The translations under genes and the position numbers were made by a program. This document shows, in pieces, positions 1 to 12,680 of a DNA stretch of 64,000 nt. This DNA comes from Pseudocercospora fijiensis CIRAD86 (taxonomy: Eukaryota; Ascomycota; Dothideomycetes; Mycosphaerellales; Mycosphaerellaceae), in contig NW_006921538.1 in NCBI RefSeq assembly GCF_000340215.1, positions 1,860,001-1,924,000 of the forward strand. The letters are read 5' to 3'. The notes beneath the pieces are model-generated. The model searched no databases, had not been told where the DNA came from, and saw nothing but the letters and a program-made list of their open reading frames with translations. Within the stretch, counting starts at the first letter, position 1, and every line of letters starts with the position of its first letter.

Positions 1-1
1 C

Positions 2-1740
2 TAGATAAACGGAGCATCCTTGCGAGTTAATATAACGATAGGTTTCGCAAGACGTAAGAACCTATAAATAAAGCGGCGGTAGAAGTTAGCGAAGCTAAGG
101 AAGGATTAGATGTCTTTAACATTCTCGGGCCGTAGCTAGTTAAGAATAGTAGCAATCTTGTCCGGATCTATGCTTATACTATCAGTTAACACGATAAGGC
201 CTAGGTATTTAACTAAGGTAACTTTAAACTCGCTCTTAGATATGTTAGCCTATAGGCCTGCTTTGCTAAGCGCTTCTAGTACCTTATCGACGTGGACCCG
301 GTGTTCTCTAAGGCTGTTCGAGTAGATTAGGATATTATCCAAATAGGCCGTATAGAAGACATCTAGATAGGGTGCTAAGACACTATTAATATATCTTTAG
401 AAAGCTAAGGGTGCTCTATATAAGCCGAAGGGCATTACATTGTATTCGAACAATCTATAGCGGGTACGCAAAGCGGTCTTCTACTTATCCCCCGGATGCA
501 TTCTTAACCGATTAAATATACTAATAATATCGATCTTAGTATAGATTACCGCCTTACTAAGCTTGTTAAGCGTTTCTTGTAACAAAGGGATTAAATAACG
601 GTCTTTCTCGGTAATAGCGTTGAGTTTGCGATAGTCTATATAGAGCCTAAGACCCCCTCTAGGTTTCTTAACAAATAGCACCGGAGATAAGTAGGAAGAC
701 GAGGATAGGCGGATAAAGCCTTTAGCGAGGTTTTCTTTAATATAGTCTCTAAGGACTTCTAGCTCTTCGTACGATATAGAATACAATAGTCTATAAGAGG
801 GCTCGTTATTTCTAATGTTAATCTTATAGTCGGCACTAGGTCTATACGGAGGCAAAGTCTTAGCATCTTGTTACGAGAACACTTGCAAGTGTCGGTATAA
901 GTAAAGAGGCAGTTTAGTGGCAGGATCGATCGCTTTCTTAGTAGCTATTACTTACTCTACGTCCTTGAGTATAACAGCAAAGAACTAGTAGTTCTTGCGT
1001 CTGTATATTGTCTTAAAGGTGCCTGCCGATATAGCTACTATAGTTATAGACCTAATGCTTATTATTCTTAGTCTATAAGGTATCGGTAATGTTAGAGGCG
1101 GCGGAGGAGCGGCGGGCGTCGGAATACCTAGTAGAGGGGATATACTAGGTTCGTAGGGCAGTGTATAGTTACGTCGTATAGCGTGTCGTCTTATAGCTCT
1201 TATAAGGTAGTTGTCTTCGTCGTCCGGTAGGAGAGGCGCTATTAACCTAGTAGGCTTAAGAGGCAACGGATTTGGCTAGGTTACTAGGTTGTCGGTAATT
1301 CGAGCGGGCTTATTATTAGTAAGGCTCTTGTGGTTTACTGGACACGTGCGGACTAGTATACCGTACTAGTTGTAGTGTTCGCGGTAGTAATCGGATTCGA
1401 AGAGCAGGGTATCTTTAGTCTAGTTAATACGAGGGTTATACCGCTTTAGCTAGGGTATTCTAAGAATAATAGAGTACTATAATATAGTAAGGTAGAAAGC
1501 GATATGCTCTATATAACCGTTAATGTTTAAAGAGGCTTTAATATAGTAAGTAACGTCGGCTACGAACTTGCCGTCGAAGGCAGTTAGCGTACGAGGGTAA
1601 GACAATGCTTAAGGAGTCAATCCGTAGATTTGCGCGTAGAGAGTGTTTATAAAGGAAGAGCTAGTGCAACCGTTATTAACTATTATAAGTAATTAATGAG
1701 CTTTATTTTAAATAGTACTTAATACTATATATAGCAGAAT
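2..1740 (-). pseudogene. Ty3/Gypsy element 1: pol (protease and reverse transcriptase), decayed, runs off window start
   Basis: Read on the minus strand, this is the protease-RT part of a Ty3/Gypsy polyprotein. The protease active site lies near 1660-1690 and reads VNNGCTSSSFI, where the family norm is D-S-G, so the catalytic Asp is now Asn. A proline-rich linker follows near 985-1266. The RT core (481-855) shows LYIDYRKLNAITEKDRY, typical of Gypsy RT. The polymerase box at 334-345 reads YLDN instead of YLDD, so the second catalytic Asp is also lost. RNase H and integrase would lie before the window. Internal stops are TAA/TAG, as RIP predicts. Gag lies directly upstream (higher coordinates) and the 5' LTR at 3911-4406. 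Family assignment is secure; inactivity is clear. Confidence 0.88.
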
Positions 1741-1984
1741 AAGATGATCTGCGTCGCTATCGGGTATAATACTGTCGTGTTTAATGCTATCGTATAATAC
1801 TACGAGTATACTAATTTGCAAATAAGAGTATTATAGTTGTAGCTTCGTCTTCTTCCTCTTTCCTACTCTTCTATCTTCCGACTTCTAATCGCGACGTTAA
1901 TTAGAAGTTAAGCATTTCCCTACTAAGGGGCCTACTACTACTACTAATCTCCGGTGCCTTAAATAGCGTTAGTAGGTAAAGTAC

Positions 1985-3600
1985 TAGCGGTAGATAGGTT
2001 TATGCGTTGCTTACGACGCTATAGCTAAGGGCAAGTCTTCGAAGTAGCTACGTGTCCTGCCTGTCTATAGTATAGGTATAAGCCTTGCGTACGGCGTTAG
2101 TTCTTCTCGTCGTCGGTAAGCTTCGGACGAGGACCGGTTATATTAACTTGCGAGAGGTCTATTGCGTCGCCTCCTTAAGCGGTCGTAATAGTAGAAGTAG
2201 AGTTATTATAGATAGGCGTAACGGAGTTGTTATAGTTGTTGTTATTTAATAAGCTTGCAGTAGCGCCGTTATTATTAGAAGAGTTAGAATTAGAGTTGCT
2301 AGTGCCGCTAGGAGCGCTCGAGCGTAGGTTGCTACTATATGTAGTATATAGGCTCTTAGCTATATAACCTCTAGTTACCTTATCGACCTCTGCTTGTCGA
2401 TCGCGAATAGCTTAGTCCGCGGCAGTAAGCTTCTATACGAGCCCGGCGTAGGTAGATAGCACTGTCTCCTAACTAACCTTGTAATCCTTCAATTTAGTAG
2501 ATATCTTCGCTAGCAGGTTGTCCTTCTTAGACTCTTCGTTATACTTTAAGATTGCTATAACCTTATAGAACTTAGAGAGGAAAGCGGTAAAGATATCTTT
2601 GCCCTACTTGAGTTCTACAAGTTCGCGTCGTGTAGTAGCCTTCTTATCGGTATTACCGTACGTAACGCGCAAGAAGCGATAGAACTTCGGTATAGTGTTA
2701 ATCTCCTTAGCGAAGGTTACTATATTAGTGTCCTCGTCGGTATCTACTAGATATAACACTATACCTTTAGCATCGCCTTTAAGTAGGCTATACGAGTGCA
2801 CTAGCTTAGATTCCTTAGTTAGGTAGCGGTCTACATTCTATATCTACTTTATAATTAATGCTTAGATAAACGGCTTTAATCTAGTACGGTTACCGCTATA
2901 CTTCTCGATCTTAACCTTGTCCGATTTCAACTTAGGTACTATAGGCTAGAACTGCGGCGGACCCTATAGTGTCTATTGCTTCTAACCGGCCTACTAGCTC
3001 TAATCCGGTTAACCCTTAGGCGATAACAGCGGTAGTAGGTTTCCCTTAGGCGAAGGAGGGAGCGGTAGAAGGGGTAGAATAGGCGGAAATAGCTTCTTGC
3101 TATCCACTTTAAGTACGGCGTTTACGGCGAGAAGTGCGTCGTAGGCTACTTGCAGTTCGGAGTTGTTATTTATTAACGTAGCGATCTAATTATCTCGATT
3201 CTTAACTTCCTACTGCTTGTTGTCGTACAACTCTTATACCTAGTTTACGGCTTCTTGTATGCTGTCGTAGTTAGTCTTAGCCTTATCTATAATCTAAAGA
3301 GCCTATATAATAAGACCTTTATATTCGAGGAGCTTCGCGTATATTTAGCGGGCTTGAGATTCGGAGTCTATATAGCCCTTCTCGATAAGAATAGGCACGA
3401 GTTCTTCGTAGGAGGGTATCTTTGTATATAACTAGTTGTTATATATAAAGGCGGTCTAGTCGGTAGAACCGCGACCGAAGCGCTCGGAGTCTATAATAAC
3501 GCTCGCTCGCTAGTAGAACGGCGTATTTAGTAGGTCGTATAATAGATTAGGCGATAGATCGATGTAAGGAATAGTAGCGCAGGCGCTACAAACCCTATTT
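1985..3600 (-). pseudogene. Ty3/Gypsy element 1: gag, decayed
   Basis: This is the minus-strand frame upstream of the element 1 pol. A hydrophilic, partly coiled-coil-like N-terminal half (about 3560-3100) is followed by a proline-rich stretch. Then comes a capsid-type retrotransposon gag domain (about 2930-2460) with the pattern YSLLKGDAKGIVLYL, a TFAKEIN segment and a FLSKFYKV segment. A C-terminal zinc-knuckle remnant near 2036-2095 reads YYRQAGHVATSKTC: the G-H and last Cys remain, but the first two Cys positions are gone. The frame is interrupted by TAA/TAG stops. Gag packages the element RNA. The order LTR, gag, PR, RT is normal for this superfamily. I cannot fix the start codon. Confidence 0.75.
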
Positions 3601-3910
3601 AGCGTATTGCAGCACTTGTAGTATAGAATGTAGTACGATAGTAGATAATAGAGACAATGCTATATTATAGAGCCGTAACGTAGTTACGGCGAGATAGAGA
3701 TCGACTCTTCTATTAAGATATTAGTATAGTGAACGACTATCTAGGTTAAAGAGTCGATAGAGAGAAGAAGTCTCTCTAGAGAGATTGCAAACGAGGTATA
3801 TCCTCGAGTTGATGCCTTAGGCATCTACGGTCGCGTAACCTCTTAGCATTGCCGAGCTTAGCCTGTAAGCCGAGATCGTAACACGCTACTAGCGGCGCCG
3901 CGATTGTTAT
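3601..3910 (-). other. Element 1 leader between 5' LTR and gag
   Basis: No coding signal is seen in these 310 bases. The stretch holds short purine-rich and palindromic runs, such as agtcgatagagagaagaagtc near 3750. The last about 24 bases before the LTR (3887-3910) resemble 32977-33000 beside the other LTR copy, so the primer-binding region is probably shared by both elements. RIP prevents naming the tRNA primer. Confidence 0.45.
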
Positions 3911-4406
3911 TACTTCGTAATAAGCCGGCTATTATAATAAGGGGTAACACTAATAATGTATTATAGGCCCCTATAGTACGGATATAGCGGAATTAGCGAG
4001 TATTGGCCTAATATACTTAACTTAGTGTAATAGGCCGTATAGAAGGCCTTACTTAATAATTAGTACGGTTGTTTTAGTAGAATAGTACGTATAGGTCCCG
4101 TTCTTCGGGCGTAATATAGTTAAATCGATAGTTTTCGTAGCTATACCGCTAAAAGCTTAAAATAAGGACTATCTAGCTACTACCCTCGAAGGGTAGATCG
4201 AATACTATATAATAGGGGTTATATTAGCAGGTAGATAGGGTAGTAGTAGGTATAAGTAGTATTCGATAGAGATCTAGGAGGAGAAGGAGGAAGGCAGGCT
4301 AGTTAGCCTAACGCTAAGCGCTAAGCCCTACCTAAGGCACTAAGACCCTAGCTTTACTTAGCCTAGTTATATACTAATTACGTATATAGCCTCTTTAGCC
4401 CTAATA
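3911..4406 (-). repeat. LTR of Gypsy element 1 (5' LTR)
   Basis: This 496-bp block matches 33001-33492 along its whole length in the same orientation. It begins TACTTCGTAATAA where the other copy has TGTTTCGTAATAA, and ends CCTAATA, compatible with an ancestral TG...CA LTR. It lies just upstream of gag relative to transcription, as expected for a 5' LTR. Similarity stops at the next base on the outer side (gcgat here, gagga at the other copy). Its 3' partner would lie before the window. Confidence 0.85.
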
Positions 4407-4997
4407 GCGATCCTATCGATAGGATTGTCGCGATTAGGAAAAAAGTTTTTATAACGTAGGTAGCGAAGCGGTACTATATTCTTACTAGCTTTCGCTAGAC
4501 GAACGCGTCTATTACTAGCCTAGTTAGCTAGGGTCTTGCCTAGAAAACCTAGTACCTCGCGAGACGCGACGATTAGTATAAAAGGGATAGAGGGAGGGAG
4601 GCGGTAGCAATAGATATAAAAGAGCTAGAAGATAGGAGTAGCGATAGGAGGCTCGAAAATAAAGAAGGCTAAAAAGAGAGAGAGAGGATAGAGCGGCGAC
4701 GGCGGTAGGCTTATCGTCGTCGATACTATAATAATATTAGCTTTCTATTAATAGTAAAAGAGCTCGAAATAATTAAATATATAGTAGAGTTTCTTCGCTA
4801 AAAAGCGGCACTTAATAGTCGTTCTACCTATAGATAAGATATAAGAATACTAAATATACTAAGTTCTCGAGAGTCGAGAATAGAGCTAGAACTTATAGGG
4901 CTAGTTCGTCGTTGCTACTAGCGTCGACTATAATACTATTACTATAGACTATTAGCAAAATAAGCTCTACAAATAACCCGCTAGCTCTATACTTTTC

Positions 4998-5090
<93 letters not shown>
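4998..5090. repeat. (CTA)31 microsatellite
   Basis: A perfect 93-bp run of CTA units. As CTA/TAG it could be a CAG or CTG tract after RIP, or an original CTA repeat; the sequence does not distinguish these. Confidence 0.97.
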
Positions 5091-5091
<1 letters not shown>

Positions 5092-5616
5092 CGGCGCTAG
5101 TATAGTATAAGAATAGCTGCGCGGAAACGAGCGGCGTTAAGGGAGCGGCGGGCGAGGTTAGTAGCAGCTAGGCGCTCGCTAATATAACAACTAAACGCAA
5201 TTAGTATATACCTCTAACGAATACTACTAATATTAATAACTTGTAGAATAGTACGACGGCTGCGGTAGTAGCCGGTAGAACTCTAAATATAGCAGATTAG
5301 TTACTTAATGCCTTCCCTATCTAAGTCTAGTTAAGTTATACCTAGCTAAAGAAGGGGTAACTACGAGCGGTCGGAGCAAACTAGGGACTAGCTATTTTTA
5401 CTACTTCCTATACCCTTAACGTAGGTCTTATATTTAAGGCGATATTATAGATAAGGATAAGAGGGTATATACGATATCTAGAGAAAAAAGGGAAGAAGAA
5501 GTAGAAGGAAGAACTAAGGAAAAGATATACTATCGCGAAACCCTACGGCTATTATTCTATTTAAGTAATAACGAGAGTATAGGTAGGGCTTTGCTTAGAT
5601 TAGGTAGCGGTAGTTA

Positions 5617-5841
5617 GCTTCGCGCTACGACAAGGTAATATTGCTAGAGTAAAGCGTTTATAAATTTCTATATCCGTAGTAGTTACTACTAGATATAGAA
5701 CTTATAATTCTAGTTAGGTAAAATTCGCGACCTTGCGATAGTAGTTAGTACGGATTGGCTTCGCGCTACGATAAGGTAATATTACTTTAGTAAAGCGTTT
5801 ATAAATTTCTATATCTATAGTAGTTACTACTAGATATAGAA
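5617..5841. repeat. Pair of 84-bp direct repeats
   Basis: 5617-5700 is repeated at 5758-5841 (141-bp offset). Differences are mainly C/T, such as tatccgtag against tatctatag. Each copy holds a small palindrome, tagtagttactacta. No function is visible. Confidence 0.85.
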
Positions 5842-6089
5842 ATTAGAAATCGGTTAAGGTAAGCTTTATAACCTAGGCGACAATAGTTAGGGTTTTGTTA
5901 AGCCTAAGGCTCCCCGATACTATCCCTATAAACTAATAATAGTAGAACTATAGATTATAGGAAAGTAGACCGATTAGGTTTTAAGTTTAGAGTAGAGTAA
6001 AGTATCTAGTTAGGATTAATTAGGATATATATAACTATATTAAACTAATTAATTTTCTATATCTATAGCGAATATATACGAATATAGAA

Positions 6090-6355
6090 AGTTAATTACT
6101 ACGAAGGTAGATTGCTAATTTGCTATAAAGGTAGATTACTACGAAGATAGGTTACTACGAAGGTCGATTACTACGAAAGTTAATTACTACGAAGGTCGAT
6201 TACTACGAAGATTTATTACTATAAAGGTCGATTACTAGAAGGATCGTAAAGTTGTAAAGTTGTAAAGTTATAAAGTCGTAAAGTTATAAAGTCGTAAAGT
6301 TATAAAGTCGTAAAGTTATAAAGTTGTAAAGTTATAAAGTCGTAACTCGTAAAGT
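6090..6355. repeat. Short degenerate tandem repeats
   Basis: About 6090-6240 repeats a roughly 16-bp unit like gaaggtagattactac. About 6240-6355 repeats an 8-9-bp unit (taaagtcg / taaagttg). The region is non-coding. Confidence 0.8.
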
Positions 6356-6855
6356 CGATCTACCGAGTCTATACTATCTTTTCTATATTAATAGTATATA
6401 GTATAGGATATAGAAAATATAGGCTAAATAATAGGATCGAGTATATAAAAAACTCTTTAATCGTTCCGTATTTGTATATCTACTAGCTAAGGCTACGAAT
6501 ATAGAAAATCCTATCTATATAATTTTTATACTAATATTTCCTATACCTATAATTCCTATAGCTATAAAAAGCTAGTTAGATAGTACTAGTCCTATCTAAG
6601 TAATTCCTATACTAATATTTACTATCTAAGTAAGAGGAGTCCTATCTTAGTAATTCCTATACTAATATATATAGTATACTATTTAAGTATTTACGGTTTA
6701 CCTATATTAATTTATATTCCTCGACGAGTGCTTCCTTAAGAGGGGAAAATCTATATAAATAGCTAAAATGCAATAGAAACGGCCTAGACTAGAGATAGGA
6801 TCTCTATAATCTAAACGCTAATTAGCTTACTCTACTACCCCCTAGCTATATACTA

Positions 6856-6858
<3 letters not shown>

Positions 6859-6904
<46 letters not shown>
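6859..6904. repeat. (TA)n microsatellite
   Basis: A run of 23 TA units with no interruption. Confidence 0.97.
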
Positions 6905-6905
<1 letters not shown>

Positions 6906-7865
6906 TAAAATACTACCTACCTATATACTCTTAAATAATCCTATCTCTAGTCTAGTCTCGAGATAGATTATCTACTACTCGGACGGCGGACGCTATAATT
7001 CGGTTCTTATAATACGCTATACCTTCTTACTAGGATCTTTATAACTTTATCTCTCTCTCTTAAAGCACGACTTATTAATATTATTATTCGTCCTAGAACG
7101 CATCGATATAAGGGCTATAAGCGTCGCTTTATCTTAATATATAAAATCTCTACGAGCTCTCTCCTAGCGGCGTAACCTCGACCTAGGAGATAGTCGTTAT
7201 AAGCGATTTAAATTCTTTTATTTCGCTTATATACTGCTAGAAAAATAACTATCGATCGATTAGCTTACGTCTAGCTTTATAGAGTTACGAGATACCTACC
7301 TAGATCGGCCTAAATACGGACCTCTAGGTAGTATATCTAACTACTCTAAGCTCGAGTAGTATAGTCTATAATTAATCCGGGATTGCAATCTAGATTAGCT
7401 TAGTAATTTAATCTAATTCAATCCGGCTTATTCCTACTAACTAAGCAATTTAATTTAATTTAATCTAGCCCTTTTTAAAGCAATCTAATTTAATCTAGGG
7501 GCTAAAGGGCTAAATTAGATAGGCTTAGCAATTTAATCTAATCTAATCTCGCCTAGTCCTACTAATTTAGCAATTTAATCTAATCTAATCTAGCCCCTAT
7601 TAAAGCAATCTAATTTAATCTAATCTAGGGGTCCTAGCAATCTAATTTAATTTAGGGGGGGTCTAGATTAATTAGATTGATTATAGACTAGACTAAGCTC
7701 GAGTTGTTATCATCTTGGCAATAAGGCACAGTTAACGCCGCATTAGGCAACAAGATTTCACATCTGCTCAAGTTACCCCCCCCCCCCCCCCCTCCCTTCA
7801 AGTAGAGCTTACGATACTAGGTTAATTTAACCTTTTCAATGTTTGTACAAATGCCTACCTCCTAT

Positions 7866-7998
7866 TAGGCTTGTAGGTATAAAGAATCAAACTGCGACGG
7901 GTGCACGTAAATAGATTAGTAATTAGTTAGGGCTAGCTTCCGAACTTTCCGACTAGCTAATTACAAACACACCTAATAATTCTTCGCCTACAAGCCTA
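7866..7998. repeat. Subterminal inverted repeats at left end of the TIR element
   Basis: TAGGCTTGTAGG (7866-7877) and its perfect complement (7987-7998) flank a 109-base spacer. The spacer holds a second fold-back (gtaattagttag against ctagctaattac). Composition is near normal here. Subterminal repeats of this kind are common transposase-binding sites in DNA transposons. I see no RNA gene. Confidence 0.65.
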
Positions 7999-9549
7999 AG
8001 AACAAGCCGTGCTAAACTAGCCTGCGATATACCACTTTTTCGCGACTATATAAATACAATAATCTAAATAGCGGAGATTGTAGCCCTACTAATTGCGCTT
8101 TATTCTACCTACTAAAAAAGTCTGTGCGACGTTAGCGCGTTGAGTTTTCGCTATTCTACTAAGCCGACTCGACTGTAGCTATCCGGATTGCTAGGCGGCT
8201 AGCTATACTGCTAGAAACACCTTAATATAAAACACACCGCATCGCCTAGCTAACACTTAGAGGTCCTTCTCCTAATGCCGGCGATTATTGTTTAGGTAGG
8301 CGAAAATTCCGTCCGACGCCTACTAACCGCTCTATAGCCTTCGAGGGCAATCGACAACCTTCCTATAGCCGACTCGATACTTCGAGGTCCTTCGTAGACT
8401 ATTTCTAAACAACTTTTATAAAGCGATTAAGGGCGCCCGAGTAGTACTTATTATATTGTCGCTAGATAGCAGACGCTATTCTAAAGCTAAGGCCAAAACA
8501 CCTAAAAGTCGCTACTAACACCGCTAACACCGCTATAGAAGAAGCTATAGAGCCGTTAAGCGAAATTAGTAACGTACTAGAATATCTGTTCGATGCCGCA
8601 GGTTAACTAGTCGTCGATATATAAGGCAACTATATGCGTATCGACAATACAATAGATATAGATATAGACGAAGATAATAATCCGCTTCTAGGCTAGCCTA
8701 GCTATCCGACTTAAGGCCCTACGGGCATGCCAATATAGCGTCTGCCTATCCTAATAACTAGCGGCAATCTATTTAGTAATCTCGACGATATAGAGGTGCT
8801 AGCTAGAATAGAGCATATCGGCTAACTATCTCGAGCTACTACTACTACTAAAGAAGAAGAAGAAGAAGAAGAAGAGGAGTCTAAGGATAAAGACTAAGGC
8901 GAAGAAGATGCTAAGCTAAGTAACGATAAAGAGGTTAATGCTTATAATTCAGACGACGACGACGACGACGACGACGATAAGGAGGCCGCTAAGGAGGCCG
9001 CTAAGACCGAGCGTAGGGCTGCTAACGAAGACACTATTAAGCGACGACTCGACAAACACTATAAGGAGCTAAAGGGCCTTATACGGCAGTACAAGATTAG
9101 CACCCTATACCTAGTTAAGTATTTAGTTAGCAAGCTAGGCGAGAAGAACTCTAGATCTCGTAAGACGACTAAGCGCTCTACGCAGTACGAGCTTAATCTA
9201 TAGTCCCTCCTAGCAGCCTTTCTAGAGGAGCGCCTATTTAGTAGCCGTATTATCCGCAAGGAGCTAAAGGGCCTAGTCGGAAAGCCGTTGTTTAGTATAT
9301 ATAAGCTAGAATATAGTAAGATAGAGATCGACCTTGCTAGCATAGACGAGACTATTAAGCAAGCTGTACCGACTTAGTATAAGCTCTGTATAGAAGAGCT
9401 ACTACCTAACCTTCGCCGCGATACCGAGCAATACTAAGAAGAATTCCTAGATAAGCGCAATACAGCTAAGAAGCGTACTATTGCGTTAATAGCTTAGGTG
9501 TTGTACTCGATTTTATATATTAATGCGTCCTTCTTCCCGAAGGCTCTCG

Positions 9550-9598
9550 GTATGTATCGGTCTCGTATAATATTGTCGGTTACTAACTATTGTCTTAG
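9550..9598 (+). other. Spliceosomal intron (49 bp) in the DUF6589-like gene
   Basis: The donor is GTATGT, the branch site is a perfect TACTAAC at about 9580, and the acceptor is CTTAG. Removing it joins two halves of one frame: upstream FFPKALG continues as IFLVSNSASRR, whereas reading through breaks the frame. Length and signals are typical of Pezizomycotina. Confidence 0.85.
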
Positions 9599-11689
9599 GA
9601 ATCTTCCTTGTCTCTAATAGCGCGAGTCGTCGTACGATTAAGTGCTTAAACAATCTAAATATAGTACCGTCGTACCGTACTATTTAGATCCTAATAGATA
9701 AGAACGCCGATATATAAGAGACCGAGATCGCAGAGTTAGCTTGCTATAAGGACAAGCAGTAGTTCTTTGTAATCGACAACTTTAATCGGATATAGAAGTA
9801 TACTATCTAGCGTTCCGGAGAGACTAACGAGATAAAGGCTATAACTATATCGTACATCGCAAAGAATAAGCGCATCCCGAAGGGCGGTCTAAAGAAGAAG
9901 ATAATCTATTACGATAAGCCTCTCGATCCTAATAATATCTTTAAGAATATATATAAAGATCAAGCAACCCGGCTAGCAAGTTAGGATAGTGTCGAAGAGC
10001 CTAGGGTTATCGAGAATGTAAACAAGAAGACCGCTATATTCTATATTAATAAGGCAATCGCATATGCATTTCTAGAGGCCTATAAAGCGCTGTTTAAGAA
10101 GGAGAAAGAAGAGGCAGGAGATGCTATAGTAACACCTCTAGCCTAGCCTGTAATCGACGAGCTTCCTACGGTACATATAGAGCTGTATTCGATGCTAGTC
10201 TCGTTTAACGATAAAGCGACGCTTAAGGGTATAGTCGCTGTTTAGGATAAGATTCAGCTTAGCTTTATAGACCTCGATCGCGATAAGGATTTCGCAAGCG
10301 GACCTAATAGTCCTATAACCCTTATAGCTAGCGACAATATAACCGTATTACGATCGATCGGTGTCCGTAACGAAAGCGTCGAAAGCGAAGATCTATACGA
10401 TAAGCGAGACACTATCGTCGCTATCCCTATAGCCGAATTCTATACTATAATAAACACATTCTTCACCGCCCTACGTACCTACTAGGATAATAATAAGGCT
10501 AGTAAACCTCTACTAGTCGCACAGACCTTAAAGGGCGATGCGGCTTTCTAGTATAGCGAGAACAAGGTTAGTAAGGAGAAGCCTAAGTTCTTCGAGATCC
10601 TATAGCTAGCTATTACTACTTTCCGCTCTCGTGCTGTTAGTGCGTTAATATAGTAGCTTTCAGATAATAGCCGGATTGTTATTGCTAGCAAGGAGAACTA
10701 AATAGACCTAATTGCCGAAGCCCTCTCGCGAATAACTACTAAGCAGTATCTCTACGTCGTTAAGGAGGTGATTTATAAGCAGCTGTTATTAACCGCCGCC
10801 TAGCGTAGTAAGCCTTATCGTACTAGGGGCGAAGCTCCCGATGCCTAGTATACAACGATAGCGAGGTTAATAAAGGAGATCGAAACTAGCCTAACTCTCT
10901 GCAAGGCAGTCCGCAATATAAACATCGGGCATCTACGTAGAATTACCGATTTCCTAATCCCTAGCTTCTTCGGCGCTAGCTAGGGCAATTACGGGCGTAT
11001 AATAATCTTAAAGCGCTAGATGCTTAGTCCTAGTTGTAATCTAGTTATACAGGATGCTATCCTTTTATCTAGTGTCGTATCTAATAGTAAGAAAGGCTAT
11101 GCCCTAGCCGTCGACGAGCAGCTCGAAGTTTATAACTACAAGTATTCCGAGGATATTAATCGCATCGCCAACTCGATATACGATTTAGTAGCGACGTTTA
11201 AGAAGGTTGCCCTTAATCGAGAGCCTTCTCGAGTCCTACGCAATATAATAACTAGCTTTACTAGTATTAAGCTAAGTTTATACTACACCTATAAGAACAC
11301 GTCTAAAGACGTATTTAGTCGTGCTAAGATGCTATTTACGAGCGGGTTCATGTCTCCTTATAGTAATCTAGGCGGCAATGTCTCGGATAATATTTAGTAA
11401 ATCGGCGGTATATAGATCGATGCGAAGGTTGCTGCATTTAACGAAGCGAATAAGTAGTACTTCGAAGGCCGTACTACGATCTTAGACGAGGTAATTGAGG
11501 ATCTAGACACCGCTAACACTAACCGCGAAGATATAGCTAACCGCGGTAGCCTTGAGGATGCTATCGTTAGTAATAATAATAGGTCTAAGTAGCTTAGTAT
11601 AATCCGCAGATTGGATAGGTTTGATATACTAATTTTAGTAGAGGTGTTAGATATAACTAGCACCGATTAAGAGAAGGAATTAGCGCTAG

Positions 11690-11835
11690 AAATGGCACTG
11701 GAAATAGCACTAGAATTGGCGCTAGAATTGGCGCTAGAAATAGCACTAGAATTGGCGCTAGAAATGGCACTAGAATTAGCGCTAGAAATAGCACTAAAAT
11801 TGGCGCTAGAAATAGCAGTAGAGTTGGCATTAACA
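11690..11835 (+). repeat. 12-bp coding minisatellite (ALEI/ALEL)
   Basis: About 12 copies of a 12-bp unit alternate gcactagaaata and gcgctagaattg. In the frame of the preceding gene they encode (ALEI/ALEL)n, an amphipathic helical tail. Confidence 0.85.
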
Positions 11836-11914
11836 AGATCCGTTATAGCTACCCTTCTATTATATCCTTGTAAGCTCGCTAAGTCCTTGTCCTATCCCCG
11901 GAAAAGTAAGCCGT

Positions 11915-12680
11915 AATACTACGCTCGATCGCAGGTTGTATGCTATACTATCTTCTAGATCGGATAGGTTGTATACTATAATATATTAGGCCTGTTTAGT
12001 TCTACGAGAGCTAGTTGAGTTGCTTCTGCGAGTATAGGCCTAGCACTAAGCCGTCGCCGCTAATCCTACCTAGTTAAGTTGCTTCTACGAGAGCTAGCGT
12101 GTAATACCTAGTTCAGCTGCTTCTACGAGAGCTAGCGTATAATGTGTAATGCCTAGTTTAGCTGCTTCTGCGAGAGCTAGCGTATAATGCCTAGTTTAGC
12201 TGCTTCTGCGAGAGCTAGCGTATACCTAGTTTAGCTGCTTCTGCGAGAGCTAGCGTATAATGTGTAATGCCTAGTTTAGCTGCTTCTACGTCTACGAGAG
12301 CTAGCGTGTAATATATAATGCCTAGTTAAGCTGCTTCTACGAGAGCTAGCGCTGGAATTGGCGGTAAAATAGCGCTAGAATTGGCAATAGAGATAGTGCT
12401 AGAGATAGCACTAGAGATAGCACTAGAATTGGCATTTAATAAGGTCCTTCCTAACTACCCTTCTATTATATCCTTATAAGCTCGCTAAGTAGGGTCTTCT
12501 ATCGTGTCCTTATAGGCTCGCTAAGCAGGCTCTTTATTACCCTTCTATTATATCCTTATAGGCTCGTGCCCTCGTAGTCGAGTATATAGCCTTAGCTATT
12601 AACGCGCTTGCCGGTAGTCGATAGTCGATAGTCGATAGTCGATAGTTAATAGTTAATAGTCGTGAAAATCGTATATATTA
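11915..12680. repeat. Tandem repeats between two element genes
   Basis: No gene is seen. From about 11998 to 12352 a unit of roughly 45-55 bp built on cctagtttagctgcttctgc and gagagctagcgtataatg is repeated about seven times. A short ALEL-type repeat fragment returns near 12350-12435. Between 12615 and 12661 a 7-bp unit (agtcgat, drifting to agttaat) is repeated six to seven times. Confidence 0.75.

Larger units (their letters stand above)
4407..7852. other. Non-coding AT-rich stretch with simple and short tandem repeats
   Basis: I find no recognisable reading frame on either strand. The stretch is strongly RIP-like up to about 7690 and contains a (CTA)n tract, an 84-bp duplication, short direct repeats, a (TA)n tract and interspersed TTTAATCTAATC-like units (7370-7660). 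From about 7695 to 7852 the composition turns ordinary, with CA and TG back at normal frequency, and includes a 17-base C run (7776-7792). This last part is the left flank of the candidate TIR element. Confidence 0.7.
8270..11914 (+). pseudogene. DUF6589-like protein gene with one intron, RIP-decayed
   Basis: One plus-strand frame can be followed through RIP stops (TAA/TAG only). A low-complexity acidic N-terminus (E-rich near 8850, D-rich near 8950) leads to a basic helical region (EAAKEAAKTERRAAN). Next comes ASFFPKALG, an intron at 9550-9598, then IFLVSNSASRRTIKCLNN. Further on are FFVIDNFNRIQKYTIQR (about 9765-9810) and a C-terminal block with YALAVDEQLEVYN (from about 11095). These resemble the conserved blocks of fungal DUF6589 proteins as I remember them; that family has no established biochemical role. 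The end is a repeated A-L-E-I/L tail. The exact start is unknown. It sits inside the candidate TIR element and could be its mobility gene, but no catalytic triad can be assigned. Confidence 0.55.

Noticed and set aside
7776..7792. 17-base C run as a telomere or origin signal
   Set aside because: A plain homopolymer with no repeated unit; may also be an assembly-sensitive site.
12600..12661. CRISPR-like or regulatory array
   Set aside because: The 7-bp unit is a simple tandem repeat without spacers, and the genome is eukaryotic.
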